A DNA stretch of 64,000 bases from Sulfolobus acidocaldarius SUSAZ. GTDB lineage: Archaea; Thermoproteota; Thermoprotei_A; Sulfolobales; Sulfolobaceae. Shown here piece by piece: positions 27,147 to 36,485 of this stretch. Location: assembly GCA_000508305.1 (NCBI GenBank), contig CP006977.1:1520621-1584620 (forward strand), written 5' to 3'. A program made the position numbers and the translations under genes. The stretch's first letter is position 1; the number at the start of each line of letters is the position of its first letter. A model generated the notes under the pieces. It was not told the DNA's origin, did not search any database, and saw only the letters and a program-made list of their open reading frames with translations.

Positions 27147-27509
27147 TCATGATACGACAATTTGATATCCTTTATCCACAAGATCTGTCAACGCATAGTG
27201 GTGGTCTTCGTCTCCTATCAGCTTTATGATGTTAGGTAGCTTATCCCTTATGTTTAAGTGTGGTGGAGATGCACAATATCCACATGCACCTAGAATTAAA
27301 CCCTCCTTCATTGCCTTCTCGTAAGCAGGCTTTAAGCCTTTGTAAGGACTTTCGGTTATTGGTATTTTAGTACCTAGTCCGTCGAAATAGACGTAGACAT
27401 CATTTCCCTTTTCTTTCAATTCCACTGCGTAATGAAGAATATGTGCTGCCTTAATTGAATCTGCTAGGTTTGTAGGGTCATTCATTACAACAAATAAGAT
27501 CTTAGCCAT
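27147..27509 (-). CDS. DsrE-family protein
   Basis: A 120-residue protein with the DsrE/DsrF-like fold pattern: 'KILFVVMNDPTNLADSIKAAHILHYAVELKEKGNDVYVYFDGLG', a Rossmann-like start. Next comes 'GLILGACGYCASPP', where two Cys lie at the position of the active Cys of DsrE/TusD, and 'QIVVS' at the end. In sulfur-oxidising archaea such proteins carry or transfer persulfide or thiosulfate with TusA and heterodisulfide reductase-like complexes. None of those genes is adjacent here, so a role in sulfur trafficking is likely from the family but not shown by the context. Confidence 0.83.
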   Translation of the reverse strand: MAKILFVVMNDPTNLADSIKAAHILHYAVELKEKGNDVYVYFDGLGTKIPITESPYKGLKPAYEKAMKEGLILGACGYCASPPHLNIRDKLPNIIKLIGDEDHHYALTDLVDKGYQIVVS

Positions 27510-27829
27510 GAGTTTCTCGTGGTCTTCATGTTTTATAAAGTTTTGCCTAAATGTATCAACCCTTCAACTCACTCCATTTCTAACACAAACTTACCCTTCC
27601 CCTTTCGTAAGAAGCTTAGAATCCTCTAGTTTAGGAGTATTGACATCATTAAGTCTGAGCTGTTTTCTGATCTCCATGAGTCTAATTGACCTTACGGTCT
27701 TCAAACTCTCATTTTATACAATTAACCGATATATCCCCTTAAATAAATTTTAATCACAGAATTAACACGTTTATATAAATTATAAATTTTGCAATCACAA
27801 TATTTGTCTGTTTATATTATTTACAATCC
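27510..27829. other. Intergenic region, dsrE-like to MHS permease
   Basis: Holds the promoters of the divergent DsrE-like gene and the permease operon. A TATA-like 'GTTTATATTAT' lies at about 27805-27815. An 81-codon frame on the plus strand overlapping the dsrE start has no recognisable features and was not called. Confidence 0.5.
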
Positions 27830-27874
27830 ATGATATTAAAAATTCTTATAAGCCTAAATAAAGTATATAGTGTT

Positions 27875-29155
27875 ATGAAAGATGAAACAAGGGCGTCCAT
27901 AGCGGCGTCCATTGGCATAGCATTTGAATTTTACGATTTTTTAATATTCGGATTCATTAGCGGTATCTTAGCAAAGCTTTTCTTTCCATCAACTAACTCA
28001 TTAGTATCTCTCTTGGAAACTCTTGCAGTATTCGCAACAGGGTTTGCAGGAAGACCAATTGGTGCAATTATTTTTGGTCATCTTGGTGATAAGATCGGGA
28101 GAAAGTATACTTTAATACTTACAATGACATTGATGGGGCTCTCGTCATTATTCACAGGACTCCTTCCAGGGTATGCTTCAATAGGTATATTAGCTCCTCT
28201 ACTCCTGACCACGTTAAGGATATTACAGGGAGTTTCTCTCGGAGGAGAATTCGGGGGAGGTATAACACTTTCGGCAGAGTTTGCTGAGCCATCGAAGAGA
28301 GCTTTTTATGTAGGTATTGCTCAAATGGCTCAAGGTACTGGTCCTCTGTTAGCTACGGGACTAATTTTCCTGTTCAGCTCATTTATGTCAACTCAAGAGT
28401 ACAATTCCATAGGATGGAGAATATTATTTGTGATAGGAGCATTAATAGCAGTTATAGGAGTGATAATAAGGCTTAAGATATCAGAATCCCCTGTTTTCAA
28501 GAAGGTCAGAGACACAGGTAAGATATCTAAAATACCCTTGGCAGAAGCATTTAGACATCACTGGAAAAAGATACTTCTGGGTCTGGGTTTCATAGTGGGA
28601 GGAACTACAATGACTTATGCAACAGGAGTTTTCGCCTCCAGTTACTTAGAAAACGTTATCGGAGTGCCCACCAAAGAGGTGTCACTAATACTGGTCATAG
28701 GTTATATAATTCAAACTATAGCCATATTCCTATTCGGTTATCTCGCTGATAGGATAGGGAGGAAACCATTGATGATAACGACCGCTGCCGGTCTGGTGAT
28801 TTTCGTTTATCCGTACTTTTACTTACTATCTACAGGTGCATTTTCTAGTGTACTCTTAGCTCAAGTAATTTACTCTATAGTCGGCTCAGCTAGCACAGCA
28901 GCTTATGCGACAGCGTTGACAGAGATGTTCCCTACGTCAGTGAGATACACTGCCCTCTCATTTGACTATCATGTGGGAGTTGCAGTGTTTGGTGGTACAA
29001 CACCATTTATAGCTACATATCTAATTTACGCAACAGGTTACAAACTTGCCCCAGTGTATTGGGGGATAGCTGGAATGATAGTTACATTAATAGCTTATAT
29101 ACTATACAAGGAAACATTAGGGACAATGTTTGAAGGTCAACAAAAGGTGAGCTAA
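27875..29155 (+). CDS. MHS-family (MFS) metabolite:H+ symporter
   Basis: About 426 residues with twelve spans. I place the start at the ATG at 27875, giving 'MKDETRASIAASIGIAFEFYDFLIFGF', the normal MHS N-terminus; the frame extends to an ATG at 27830, and a TATA-like box near 27811 fits the later start better. Motif A is 'GHLGDKIGRKYTL'. The conserved 'GVSLGGEFGGGITLSAEFAEPSKR' of MHS symporters is present, as is a second-half motif 'FGYLADRIGRKPLM'. These carriers import dicarboxylates, betaines and similar acids with protons. The stop codon abuts the ATG of the amidohydrolase (TAAATG), so the cargo is probably that enzyme's substrate. Confidence 0.87.
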   Translation: MKDETRASIAASIGIAFEFYDFLIFGFISGILAKLFFPSTNSLVSLLETLAVFATGFAGRPIGAIIFGHLGDKIGRKYTLILTMTLMGLSSLFTGLLPGYASIGILAPLLLTTLRILQGVSLGGEFGGGITLSAEFAEPSKRAFYVGIAQMAQGTGPLLATGLIFLFSSFMSTQEYNSIGWRILFVIGALIAVIGVIIRLKISESPVFKKVRDTGKISKIPLAEAFRHHWKKILLGLGFIVGGTTMTYATGVFASSYLENVIGVPTKEVSLILVIGYIIQTIAIFLFGYLADRIGRKPLMITTAAGLVIFVYPYFYLLSTGAFSSVLLAQVIYSIVGSASTAAYATALTEMFPTSVRYTALSFDYHVGVAVFGGTTPFIATYLIYATGYKLAPVYWGIAGMIVTLIAYILYKETLGTMFEGQQKVS

Positions 29156-30385
29156 ATGGATATATTAATTAAGGGAGGACAAGTATTTAATGGGAAGGAC
29201 TTTATAGGAAAAGCTAATGTGTACATCAAATATGGTAAAATAGTAGAAGTATCAAAGGAAGTGAAAGAGGCAAAGGAGGAAATCGACGCCAGAGACATGT
29301 TCGTAATGCCCGGATTAATCGATGCTCATATCCATCTATCGGGAATCAAAGGAGGTAGCCTAATGAAGACAATGTTTGAAAGACCTGAATATAGGGTACT
29401 TAGAGCATCAAAATGGCTCGAGAAATTACTGTTAGCAGGTTTTACCACGGTCAGGGACTGTGGTGAATATGTTTCTCTTGCCCTTAAAAGAGCTGTCCAG
29501 GAAGGAACCATAAAGGGTTCAAATATTATAGCTGCAGGTAGACCAGTTACACAGACTTTTGGACACGGTGAAATAAGTCACGATATTCCCCTTGAGTTCT
29601 CCCATAAGGTGGGTTTCTCTGAGTTCTGTGATGGTACTGAATCATGTATACATGCAGCTAGGAAAATCCTCAGGGACGGAAGTGACTTCATAAAGGTATT
29701 TGCAACTGGAGGTGTACTATCTCAAAGAGATAAACCTGAAAATCCTCAATTAAGTTACGATGAAATTAAGGCTATAGTAAACGAGGCTCATAAGGTTGGT
29801 ACATACGTGGCTGCACATGCACATGGTGATGCGGGAGCTAAAATCGCAGTTGAAGCAGGTGTAAAAACCATTGAGCACGGTACCTTACTCAAGGACGATA
29901 CATTAAAACTAATGGTGAATAAGGGAGTAAGCCTAACCCCCACCCTAACAATTCAGGAAGTTATTTACAGATATGGAAAGCAAATTGGTGTAGATGAATG
30001 GGGATTGCAGAAGATTTTCGAGGTGAGGGAGAGGGTCGCTGATGTAGTTAAAAAAGCAAAGGACTACGGAGTGTTAATGATCAGTGGTACTGATCTTGGC
30101 TTTGAGACAGGTCTATGGGATATCGATATGGGGAAAAATTGGTATGAATTGGTTTTGTTAGTTGAGAGGGGAGGTTTGACACCTAAAGAAGCCCTTACAA
30201 CGGCTACATATAATAGTTCTATAGCTCTAGGGATCAACTCAGGGTTTATCGATATCGGAAAAGAAGGTGACCTAGTGGTTATAGATGGAAACCCCTTAGA
30301 AAACATTTATGACATAGCTAAAGTCACTCACGTATTAAAAGCAGGGAGAGTTGAAGTACGAAACGGTAAGTTAGAGTCTAAATAA
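29156..30385 (+). CDS. Metal-dependent amidohydrolase (imidazolonepropionase/prolidase-like)
   Basis: At 409 residues it has the full amidohydrolase set: 'GLIDAHIHLSG' with H58 and H60, 'FTTVRDCG', the likely carbamylated Lys in 'GSDFIKVFATGG', His in 'VAAHAHGDAGAKIAVEAGVKTIEHGTLL' and the catalytic Asp in 'ISGTDLG'. The C-terminal 'GDLVVIDGNPLENI' returns to the small beta domain. The closest group (COG1228) includes imidazolonepropionase, Xaa-Pro and Xaa-Arg dipeptidases and cyclic imide hydrolases. The cotranscribed MHS permease suggests a scavenged cyclic or peptide-like acid. The exact substrate is open. Confidence 0.86.
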   Translation: MDILIKGGQVFNGKDFIGKANVYIKYGKIVEVSKEVKEAKEEIDARDMFVMPGLIDAHIHLSGIKGGSLMKTMFERPEYRVLRASKWLEKLLLAGFTTVRDCGEYVSLALKRAVQEGTIKGSNIIAAGRPVTQTFGHGEISHDIPLEFSHKVGFSEFCDGTESCIHAARKILRDGSDFIKVFATGGVLSQRDKPENPQLSYDEIKAIVNEAHKVGTYVAAHAHGDAGAKIAVEAGVKTIEHGTLLKDDTLKLMVNKGVSLTPTLTIQEVIYRYGKQIGVDEWGLQKIFEVRERVADVVKKAKDYGVLMISGTDLGFETGLWDIDMGKNWYELVLLVERGGLTPKEALTTATYNSSIALGINSGFIDIGKEGDLVVIDGNPLENIYDIAKVTHVLKAGRVEVRNGKLESK

Positions 30386-30508
30386 TTAGAGGGGAAGTCA
30401 AATGACAAACATCACTCTATAAGTCGTAAGGAGATCAGAACTAAGTTTTACATTATAGTTTTTCCTCTCTTTCAAAAATTTTTTATTATTCATTTATGAC
30501 TTGTACAA

Positions 30509-31594
30509 ATGTATCCTGAGTTTTGCCTAGAAAGATGGCAATCTCTGAGGGACTGGAGAGCTAAGTATGTTCTGTCTGAAAGTGGAGTTGAACCTTTGAA
30601 CTTGAAGGACTTTGAGTTAGTTGATATTAAACTGGAGTATGGACATACTAAAGGGCAAATAAGACTCAGAGAACTGATCAGTAACATGTATTCTACAAGT
30701 AGCGATAACGTGATTATAACCAATGGTGGAGCAGAGGCTAACTACATTACAATTTTATCTGTGATTAAACCTGGTGATCATGTTTTAGTGGAGATGCCAA
30801 ACTACATGCAAATACCTGGACTACTGAAGGGTTTAAACGCTAAAATTGATTACTTTTGGCTTAGAGAGGAAAACGGTTTCAGAATTGATATAGAGGAAAT
30901 TAATGAGAAGGTGACTAGAGGCACTAAAGCCATAGTGATAACAAATCCAAATAATCCCACAGGGATGGCTCTGTCAGAGAGTGAAATTAAGGCTATAGCT
31001 GAAATAGCAGAGGACAACAAAACTTGGATTATAGCAGATGAGGTTTACAGAGGGTCAGAGCATGAAGGCAATGTAAGACCTAGCTTTATTGATGTGTATG
31101 ATAAGACAATTAGTACGAATAGTATGTCGAAAGTTTATGGTTTGCCTGGAATAAGGGTCGGATGGGTAGTCGGGAACAGGGAAATAGTTGATAAGATGTG
31201 GAGTGTAAAGGACTATACTTCGATCTCACCCTCAGTAATAAGCCAGGAGATTGCTCTTAGTGCATTGATGAACAAGGAAAAGCTTCAGGCAAGAAGTAGG
31301 GACATTGCGAAAAGGAATATGAGACTGTTTGAAGAGGTGATAAGGGATGTTGATATGAAATGGATAAGACCCAATGCCACTGTACTTGCCTTTCCGAAAA
31401 CTCCCTTGAAGGACACGTATAAGTTCAGTGAGGAATTATTTGAAAAATACAGTGTATTAGTTAATCCTGGTGAGTGTTTCGAAATGCCTGGGTATTTGAG
31501 GATAGGTTTAGGATCTGAGAACACCACATATTTAAGGGAGGCTCTCACATTGTTCATAAAATATCTGCAAGAGCATGTAGAGAAAGGGACTTAA
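30509..31594 (+). CDS. PLP-dependent aminotransferase, class I/II
   Basis: A 361-residue fold-type I aminotransferase. It has 'GGAEANYITILSVIKPGDHVLVEMPNY', 'ITNPNNPTGMALSESE' (the substrate-binding Asn), 'WIIADEVYRGSEHEG' (Asp and Tyr contacting PLP) and the Schiff-base Lys K208 in 'SNSMSKVYGLPGIRVGW'. A late Arg in 'GYLRIGLG' binds the substrate carboxylate. It moves an amino group between an amino acid and a keto acid; which pair is not determined. The N-terminus ('MYPEFCLERWQSLRDWRAKYVLSESGVEPL') is that of a subgroup resembling capreomycidine synthase-like and archaeal aspartate transaminase-like proteins. It follows the amidohydrolase on the same strand after 123 nt with its own promoter. 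Confidence 0.88.
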   Translation: MYPEFCLERWQSLRDWRAKYVLSESGVEPLNLKDFELVDIKLEYGHTKGQIRLRELISNMYSTSSDNVIITNGGAEANYITILSVIKPGDHVLVEMPNYMQIPGLLKGLNAKIDYFWLREENGFRIDIEEINEKVTRGTKAIVITNPNNPTGMALSESEIKAIAEIAEDNKTWIIADEVYRGSEHEGNVRPSFIDVYDKTISTNSMSKVYGLPGIRVGWVVGNREIVDKMWSVKDYTSISPSVISQEIALSALMNKEKLQARSRDIAKRNMRLFEEVIRDVDMKWIRPNATVLAFPKTPLKDTYKFSEELFEKYSVLVNPGECFEMPGYLRIGLGSENTTYLREALTLFIKYLQEHVEKGT

Positions 31595-31774
31595 TTGAAG
31601 ACAAACTGAGGAGATTGGCTAAGTGGGTTTCAGAGAGAGCCTCTCAGGAAAGAATCTGAATTATTCCTTGAAAAAAAAAAAACTTTTTAGCATTTAATGG
31701 TTAAGGATTTTGAGTACATTATAGGCGGAACAAGGAAGCATCACTTTACCACTAACCATGCATCAATGGGAATA

Positions 31775-33049
31775 GAATTATACTTCCTCTTTGTAGCTTT
31801 TTCCAAGGGCTATGAATACAGCGGGTAACGCTCCAGTAGTTCCAGCTTCTCCTACTCCTCTGCTTCCCGATAACAGGGCAGAGGGATGTTCCACGTAATC
31901 TTCATGTATCCTCAACGGCGATTCCATGGCAGTGGGGACACCGCAGTCAGTGATTAAAGAACATAAAGGTATTCCTCTTTCATCATACCTCATTGCTTCC
32001 ATTAAAACCTGTGATACGCCTTGTAACATACCGTTTGTCCCCCCATTATCTGTCCTTCAATCTCCTCTTTTTTGTTTAGTACTCAACCAACATCATCGAC
32101 TGCGCAGTAGTCAATAACCTTAACAAATCCTGTCTCCTTATCTACATCAACCACTACAACGTGAGCACCTGGAGCAAAGATGTCGTCAGCCCTATAAAAT
32201 ACCTCAACTTCTGTTCCCTCAAACTTCGATAAGTCCATCGACTTTAGGGAACTTATGTTAAATTTCTTCAATAATTCTTTCCCAGCAGCGATAACTGCAG
32301 AGCCTCCTATAGCACCTGCTCTAGATCCAAAACTTTCTATTCCCTCTTTTACTGTGTCGGTATTACCAGTTATCACCTCAATACTTTCCTCACCTATACC
32401 CAATGTCTCAGAGGCAAGTTTCTTGAAGGTAGTAGAGTAAGCTTGACCATGGGGACCTAAACCCAAATAGAAATAGACTTTGCCATCTCTTACCTTGACT
32501 CTAGCCCCTTCGCCTGGTGAGGTCCTCACTATTTCCGTAAAGATAACTAACGATACCCCCTTGTCCTTATACATCTCCTTAGCCTTTCTGTATTATACCC
32601 CAGCTCTGTTTAAAACGTCTTGATATCCAGCTGGATCTAGCTTAGTGCCAAGTGAAGTTATATACCCTGAATTATTAACTAGGTTTTTACGTCTCAGTTC
32701 AACAGGATCCATACCCAATTCTTCAGCGAGATCCTCTACTAACGTTTCGTTTATCATCTACAACAAAGGCTAGAACAGGTTGTCCAACAAAGATCACCTT
32801 ACCGTTAGTTAGTACAGGCATTCTAGCAACTTGTGCTCCAGTCAATCCTGGGAATAATCTAGCTGACATAAATGACTTTATATCGTCCCAAGTAAGAGCT
32901 AAGAGGGCATTCGAGGGTTTTGATATGCTCTTGATAACTCCTCTGGCTATAGAGGATCTGATCACGTGAAGATATACAACGTTCTTTGGGGATATGTCAT
33001 CTATGTATGTGGATTTGCCCGTAATTATGGGGAAATGTTCATTAATCAT
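31775..33049 (-). pseudogene. Wrecked CO/aldehyde dehydrogenase-type molybdenum hydroxylase large subunit
   Basis: Three reading-frame pieces match consecutive parts of one CoxL/xanthine-dehydrogenase large subunit. The N-part (33049 to about 32748) has 'ITGKSTYIDDISPKNVVYLHVIRS' and '[11 protein letters not shown]'. The middle runs from '[20 protein letters not shown]' through 'YKDKGVSLVIFTEIVRTSPGEGARVKV' and 'GLGPHGQAYSTTFKKLA'. The C-part has 'AMESPLRIHEDYVEHPSALLSGSRGVGEAGTTGALPA', including the catalytic Glu. About 290 family residues are missing between the N-part and the middle, so there is an internal deletion near 32748. A TAA near 32595, a TGA near 32083 and a frameshift near 32030 follow. 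The medium and small subunits are not present. Confidence 0.85.
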
Positions 33050-33229
33050 AAAAGATTGTTCGGCACCGACCTAATAAAGTCAATTAATACTGTATACCTG
33101 AGAGTCAAAGCGAGATAAGTGGTCATAACTGAACAGACAGAAACACTGTACATGATTAGTTAAAAATCGAGAATTTTAGTTTTAAAGATACTAAAGACAG
33201 AAATGAGAAAGTTGGTTAAAGTTAGACTA

Positions 33230-33551
33230 ATCAGGATTTACGAAAGAGTTTTAGAGATAAGCTTTATTTAATGTAGTACCGTAAGGTTCAATACAGGATT
33301 GAGTGTGAAGTTGAGAAGAGTGGTCTGAAAGTGGTATATGTAGATCATTCTATTCTTTTTCTACTACATGTTTATATGTGGTATGAAAATGAGAGATGTC
33401 TCTCACAGGTATTTTACATGTGAAAACTGTGGTTATTTAACGTGATTGCAGTTTTGTATGGGAGGATTTCTCTGAGCCTTTCGACTTGCCCCATATAAGG
33501 GATTTAAACCCGAATTGATGAGGGGATCCCTCATGGCGGAGAGGAAGCTAG
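33230..33551 (+). pseudogene. tnpB relic (C-terminal) with right end
   Basis: Plus-strand frames read 'YRKVQYRIECEVEKSGLKVV', 'YVDHS', then a decayed zinc-finger zone ('YENERCLSQVFYM', 'KLWLF') and 'LYGRISLSLSTCPI', matching the end of TnpB. The 3' boundary is the right-end hairpin 'GATGAGGGGATCCCTCATGG' with 'CGGAGAGGAAGCTAG' at 33511-33551. It is parallel to the relic at 56455-57344. The N-terminal half is absent and stops interrupt it. Confidence 0.72.
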
Positions 33552-33659
33552 TTTAAAACTCATTATTAGTTAATCTCTTCTTCGTTTATGATAAGAACTA
33601 TTTATACGTATATATCATGATAATTACATATATATGTTTGTTATTCCATCTAAAGGATA

Positions 33660-35318
33660 ATGAATTCAATTCAGATATATCTTATCCTAGCTACATTCTT
33701 GGTCTCAATAGGCTTACTGATAAGTAAGAAAGTGAGATTTGACATAGTAGGTATAGTATCGTTAGTTGTCCTCATCTTGATAGGTGGAATTTCAGTAAAC
33801 CAAGCCTTAATAAACCTTGCTAACCCAGCTGTGGTAGTCTTAGGTAGTTTAATGGTGATAAGTAAGACTCTTGAGAAGTCAGGCTTTTTAGAGAGTTTTG
33901 GAGAGCTTATTTCATCTAGGTTAAAAAATAAGTATGTAATATTTGGGACTCTTTTAGTCATCACTGCTCTTTCATCAGGTTTCATGAGTGATGTTGCCCT
34001 TACTGCAGTGCTTATACCAGTATTCTTTTATGTATCTAAGAGATTTAATGATAGTCCATCAAAATATCTCATACCATTGTCCTTTACAGCTATCTTAGGC
34101 GGAAGATACACTATTATAGGTACGACACCTAATTTAATACTAGACCAATTATGGTTTGAGAAAGAAGGGAAATTCCTCCCTCTGTTTCAGTTTGCACCAA
34201 TCGGGCTAATAGTGGTTGCAGTAGGTCTTTTGGCAATGGTCATAATTGTACGTATTTTACCATCAAACTTAACTAGGGTGGGAAATGTTGAGGATTTCAA
34301 GATTTCCAACTACTTAGTAGAAGCCAAAGTGGAAGATGGCGATTTAATCGGAAAGTCAGTAAAGTACCTAGAAAAACTTGGGGTGAAGATATTAGACATT
34401 TACCCAAGGAGGATAAGTTTTGGTCCAAGAACAATACTTAAGGGAGACCTGTTATTGTTACAGGTTAGCCCAGATAAGTTGTCTGTTCTTACATCCATAC
34501 AAGGACTTAAACTGGCACCGTCGTCTGAGGAGGTCAAAGGGGAAGACTTATATGAGCTGCTGATCCCATCAGGATCAGAGGTAGTCGGGAAGACTTTAGC
34601 AGACCTAGAGCTGGATTTCGTCTACGGAGTTAAAGTTCTTGGAATATCGGGAAAGTTCATTAGGGGGAAACTAAGTAGGGTAACTCTAACCCCAGGAGTC
34701 ATATTACTGGTTCAGGGAAAGGAAGAGAGGATAACAAAAATGATGAATAATTTAGGGCTCGTCCCACTCTACAAGAGGAGTGTTAAAATATTTAATGTGA
34801 AAAGAGGAGTGCTTGCTCTGTCTTCACTTGGTCTATCCATTGCACTATCGTTATTGGGAATTAACATAGCAGAGGCGTTTTTGGTAGGCTTAATTCCTGT
34901 TGCCGTAATGGAGTACAGAGAGATTTACAGGAATATAGAATGGTCTATTCTTGTTTTTGTTGGTACTTATATTTCCATGGGTGATACCCTTGCGTCAACT
35001 GGGTTATTAACACATATACCACTCATAGGGAACCCAATAATATTATTCTTCATAACAGCCTTAGTAGCTAACTTTGTTAGTAACACTGCAGCAGCAGTTA
35101 TCTTGGGACCAGTTGCACTAACTATGAGTAATCCGTTATTAGCTTTAACAATTGTAGCCATGGGAAGTTCATGTACATTTATAACCCCGTTCAGTCATCA
35201 AGCTAATCTTTTAGTTAGCGAAGCCGGAGGTTATAGAGTGAAGGATTTCCTGTTGGCAGGTTCTATAATGCTGGTCATTGTAGGATTAGTCACATTGCTC
35301 TTTCTTGGGCAAATTTGA
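33660..35318 (+). CDS. DASS/SLC13-family permease with two TrkA-C domains
   Basis: A 552-residue protein. The N-terminal transport half has 'ANPAVVVLGSLMVISKTLEKSGF', 'FMSDVALTAVLIPVFFYVSKR' and 'YTIIGTTPNLILDQLW', the 'TTPN' turn being the first SNT-type substrate motif of the family. Residues of about 215-365 form two RCK-C/TrkA-C modules ('GKSVKYLEKLGVKILDIYPR' and 'GKTLADLELDFVYGVKVLGI'). The second transport half ends 'LVANFVSNTAAAVILGPVAL' (second SNT motif) and 'CTFITPFSHQANLLV'. The family imports dicarboxylates, sulfate or similar anions. The soluble modules may gate it by ligand binding. It stands alone with its own promoter. Confidence 0.88.
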   Translation: MNSIQIYLILATFLVSIGLLISKKVRFDIVGIVSLVVLILIGGISVNQALINLANPAVVVLGSLMVISKTLEKSGFLESFGELISSRLKNKYVIFGTLLVITALSSGFMSDVALTAVLIPVFFYVSKRFNDSPSKYLIPLSFTAILGGRYTIIGTTPNLILDQLWFEKEGKFLPLFQFAPIGLIVVAVGLLAMVIIVRILPSNLTRVGNVEDFKISNYLVEAKVEDGDLIGKSVKYLEKLGVKILDIYPRRISFGPRTILKGDLLLLQVSPDKLSVLTSIQGLKLAPSSEEVKGEDLYELLIPSGSEVVGKTLADLELDFVYGVKVLGISGKFIRGKLSRVTLTPGVILLVQGKEERITKMMNNLGLVPLYKRSVKIFNVKRGVLALSSLGLSIALSLLGINIAEAFLVGLIPVAVMEYREIYRNIEWSILVFVGTYISMGDTLASTGLLTHIPLIGNPIILFFITALVANFVSNTAAAVILGPVALTMSNPLLALTIVAMGSSCTFITPFSHQANLLVSEAGGYRVKDFLLAGSIMLVIVGLVTLLFLGQI

Positions 35319-35500
35319 ATCTACATAGTCGTTAGAACAGATTAGACATGAGTTTGAACTGAAACACTTTTCCACAATTAGGGTTAAATTATGAACAAAA
35401 AAGGCAAGTCTGCTCTTAATTCAAATAACGACAGGTCATGAGTTTATAGAGGAGGCAATCTCTTGTCGTCAAAAAGAGTAACAAGTAATGTGATTTAAAG

Positions 35501-35543
35501 CTGACTTCCTCACCTCCCTGGAGGGCCAGGCTTTCGTCATTTT
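35501..35543 (-). repeat. Hairpin micro-element, 43 nt, stem variant
   Basis: Minus-strand copy after TTAC: 'AAAATGACGAAAGCCTGGCC', loop region, 'GGGAGGTGAGGAAGTCAG'. Stem bases differ from the consensus on both arms, but a GC-rich hairpin is still possible. It lies in the 407-nt gap between the DASS permease and the NiCoT-like gene, which otherwise holds no gene. Confidence 0.85.
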
Positions 35544-35725
35544 GTAAGCTATGCCTAATAATTTCCCCGCCCGTCCTAAATTATGGATTCTAGTTAAATT
35601 CCTGTAAACATTTTTACATCTAGAAATGATATCAGGTGAGTTCTCTCGTATACCTACTCAATCCCCAGAAACAACTACTACAAGAAAAACAAATGATTTA
35701 TACCTCAGTTACTTGACTTTATATC

Positions 35726-36277
35726 ATGCCAGATATATTATATTTATTACTGATATCTGCTCTTCTAGGTTTAGGACACGGACTGGATGCGGACCATATT
35801 GCAAATGTTAGGATTTTTAAGAGCTTAAAGAAAATTTTCCAATTTTCTCTTTTTCATTCTGCAGGATTTTTGATAATGGCCATTCCGCTTAGTCTGTTGT
35901 CTCTAGTCACGATCTTGGAATTTCCCCTCCTAATAACTTCCTATTCCATAGGACTACTGGTTAGTGGGCTGTTACTTTACGGGACTGTAAAGGGAAAGGA
36001 ATTTGAAATTGAGCCCAAGAGCCTTGGACTACTTCAAGGCGCATTAGTGATCAGTCCTTCTAAACTAATAGTGATAACACTAAGTCTAATGTCCGAGAAC
36101 ATACTCTATTCCGTTCTTATATTATTTGTCTTTATAACTACTTCAGTATTGTCTTTCATGATATTCTCTTTATTAAACTTTATTCCAAAGAGGTTTGATA
36201 AAATAGTCAATATTCTTATATCTATAGGTAGCATCATTTTTATTCTGTATGAATTCATTACAACAATTATACACTAA
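35726..36277 (+). CDS. NiCoT/UreH-like membrane protein
   Basis: A 183-residue protein with about six spans. The first helix ends 'ISALLGLGHGLDADHIANVRIF', which carries the H-x4-D-H core of nickel/cobalt transporters. The classical NiCoT form is R-H-A-x-D-A-D-H-I, so the second His and Asp residues are kept while Arg is replaced by Gly. The second conserved His of the family may be in 'FSLFHSAGFLIM'. At 183 residues it is shorter than typical NiCoT proteins (about 300-350) and nearer UreH-like proteins. It probably transports nickel or cobalt, or helps to do so. No urease or hydrogenase genes are nearby. Confidence 0.72.
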   Translation: MPDILYLLLISALLGLGHGLDADHIANVRIFKSLKKIFQFSLFHSAGFLIMAIPLSLLSLVTILEFPLLITSYSIGLLVSGLLLYGTVKGKEFEIEPKSLGLLQGALVISPSKLIVITLSLMSENILYSVLILFVFITTSVLSFMIFSLLNFIPKRFDKIVNILISIGSIIFILYEFITTIIH

Positions 36278-36357
36278 TTCATGGTTTAAATAGACATTAA
36301 TAAAGTGAGGGAATGATGAATCCATGATTAGCGCAATGGATGTATTAGACAGTCTAG

Positions 36358-36400
36358 TTGACTCCCTCCTTACTATTTATCGTGAGGCTTTCCTCATTTT
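36358..36400 (-). repeat. Hairpin micro-element, 43 nt, diverged
   Basis: Minus-strand copy after TTAC: 'AAAATGAGGAAAGCCTCACG', loop, 'GGAGGGAGTCAA'. Its last base is A instead of G. It lies downstream of the NiCoT-like gene and about 80 nt upstream of the secreted-protein pseudogene. Confidence 0.82.
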
Positions 36401-36485
36401 GTAAATACAGTTTATATTTTAGTTTATAAAGAAATATTAGGTAGACATTAAAAAATCTTATAAATTCCTATTAGAATATATTATA

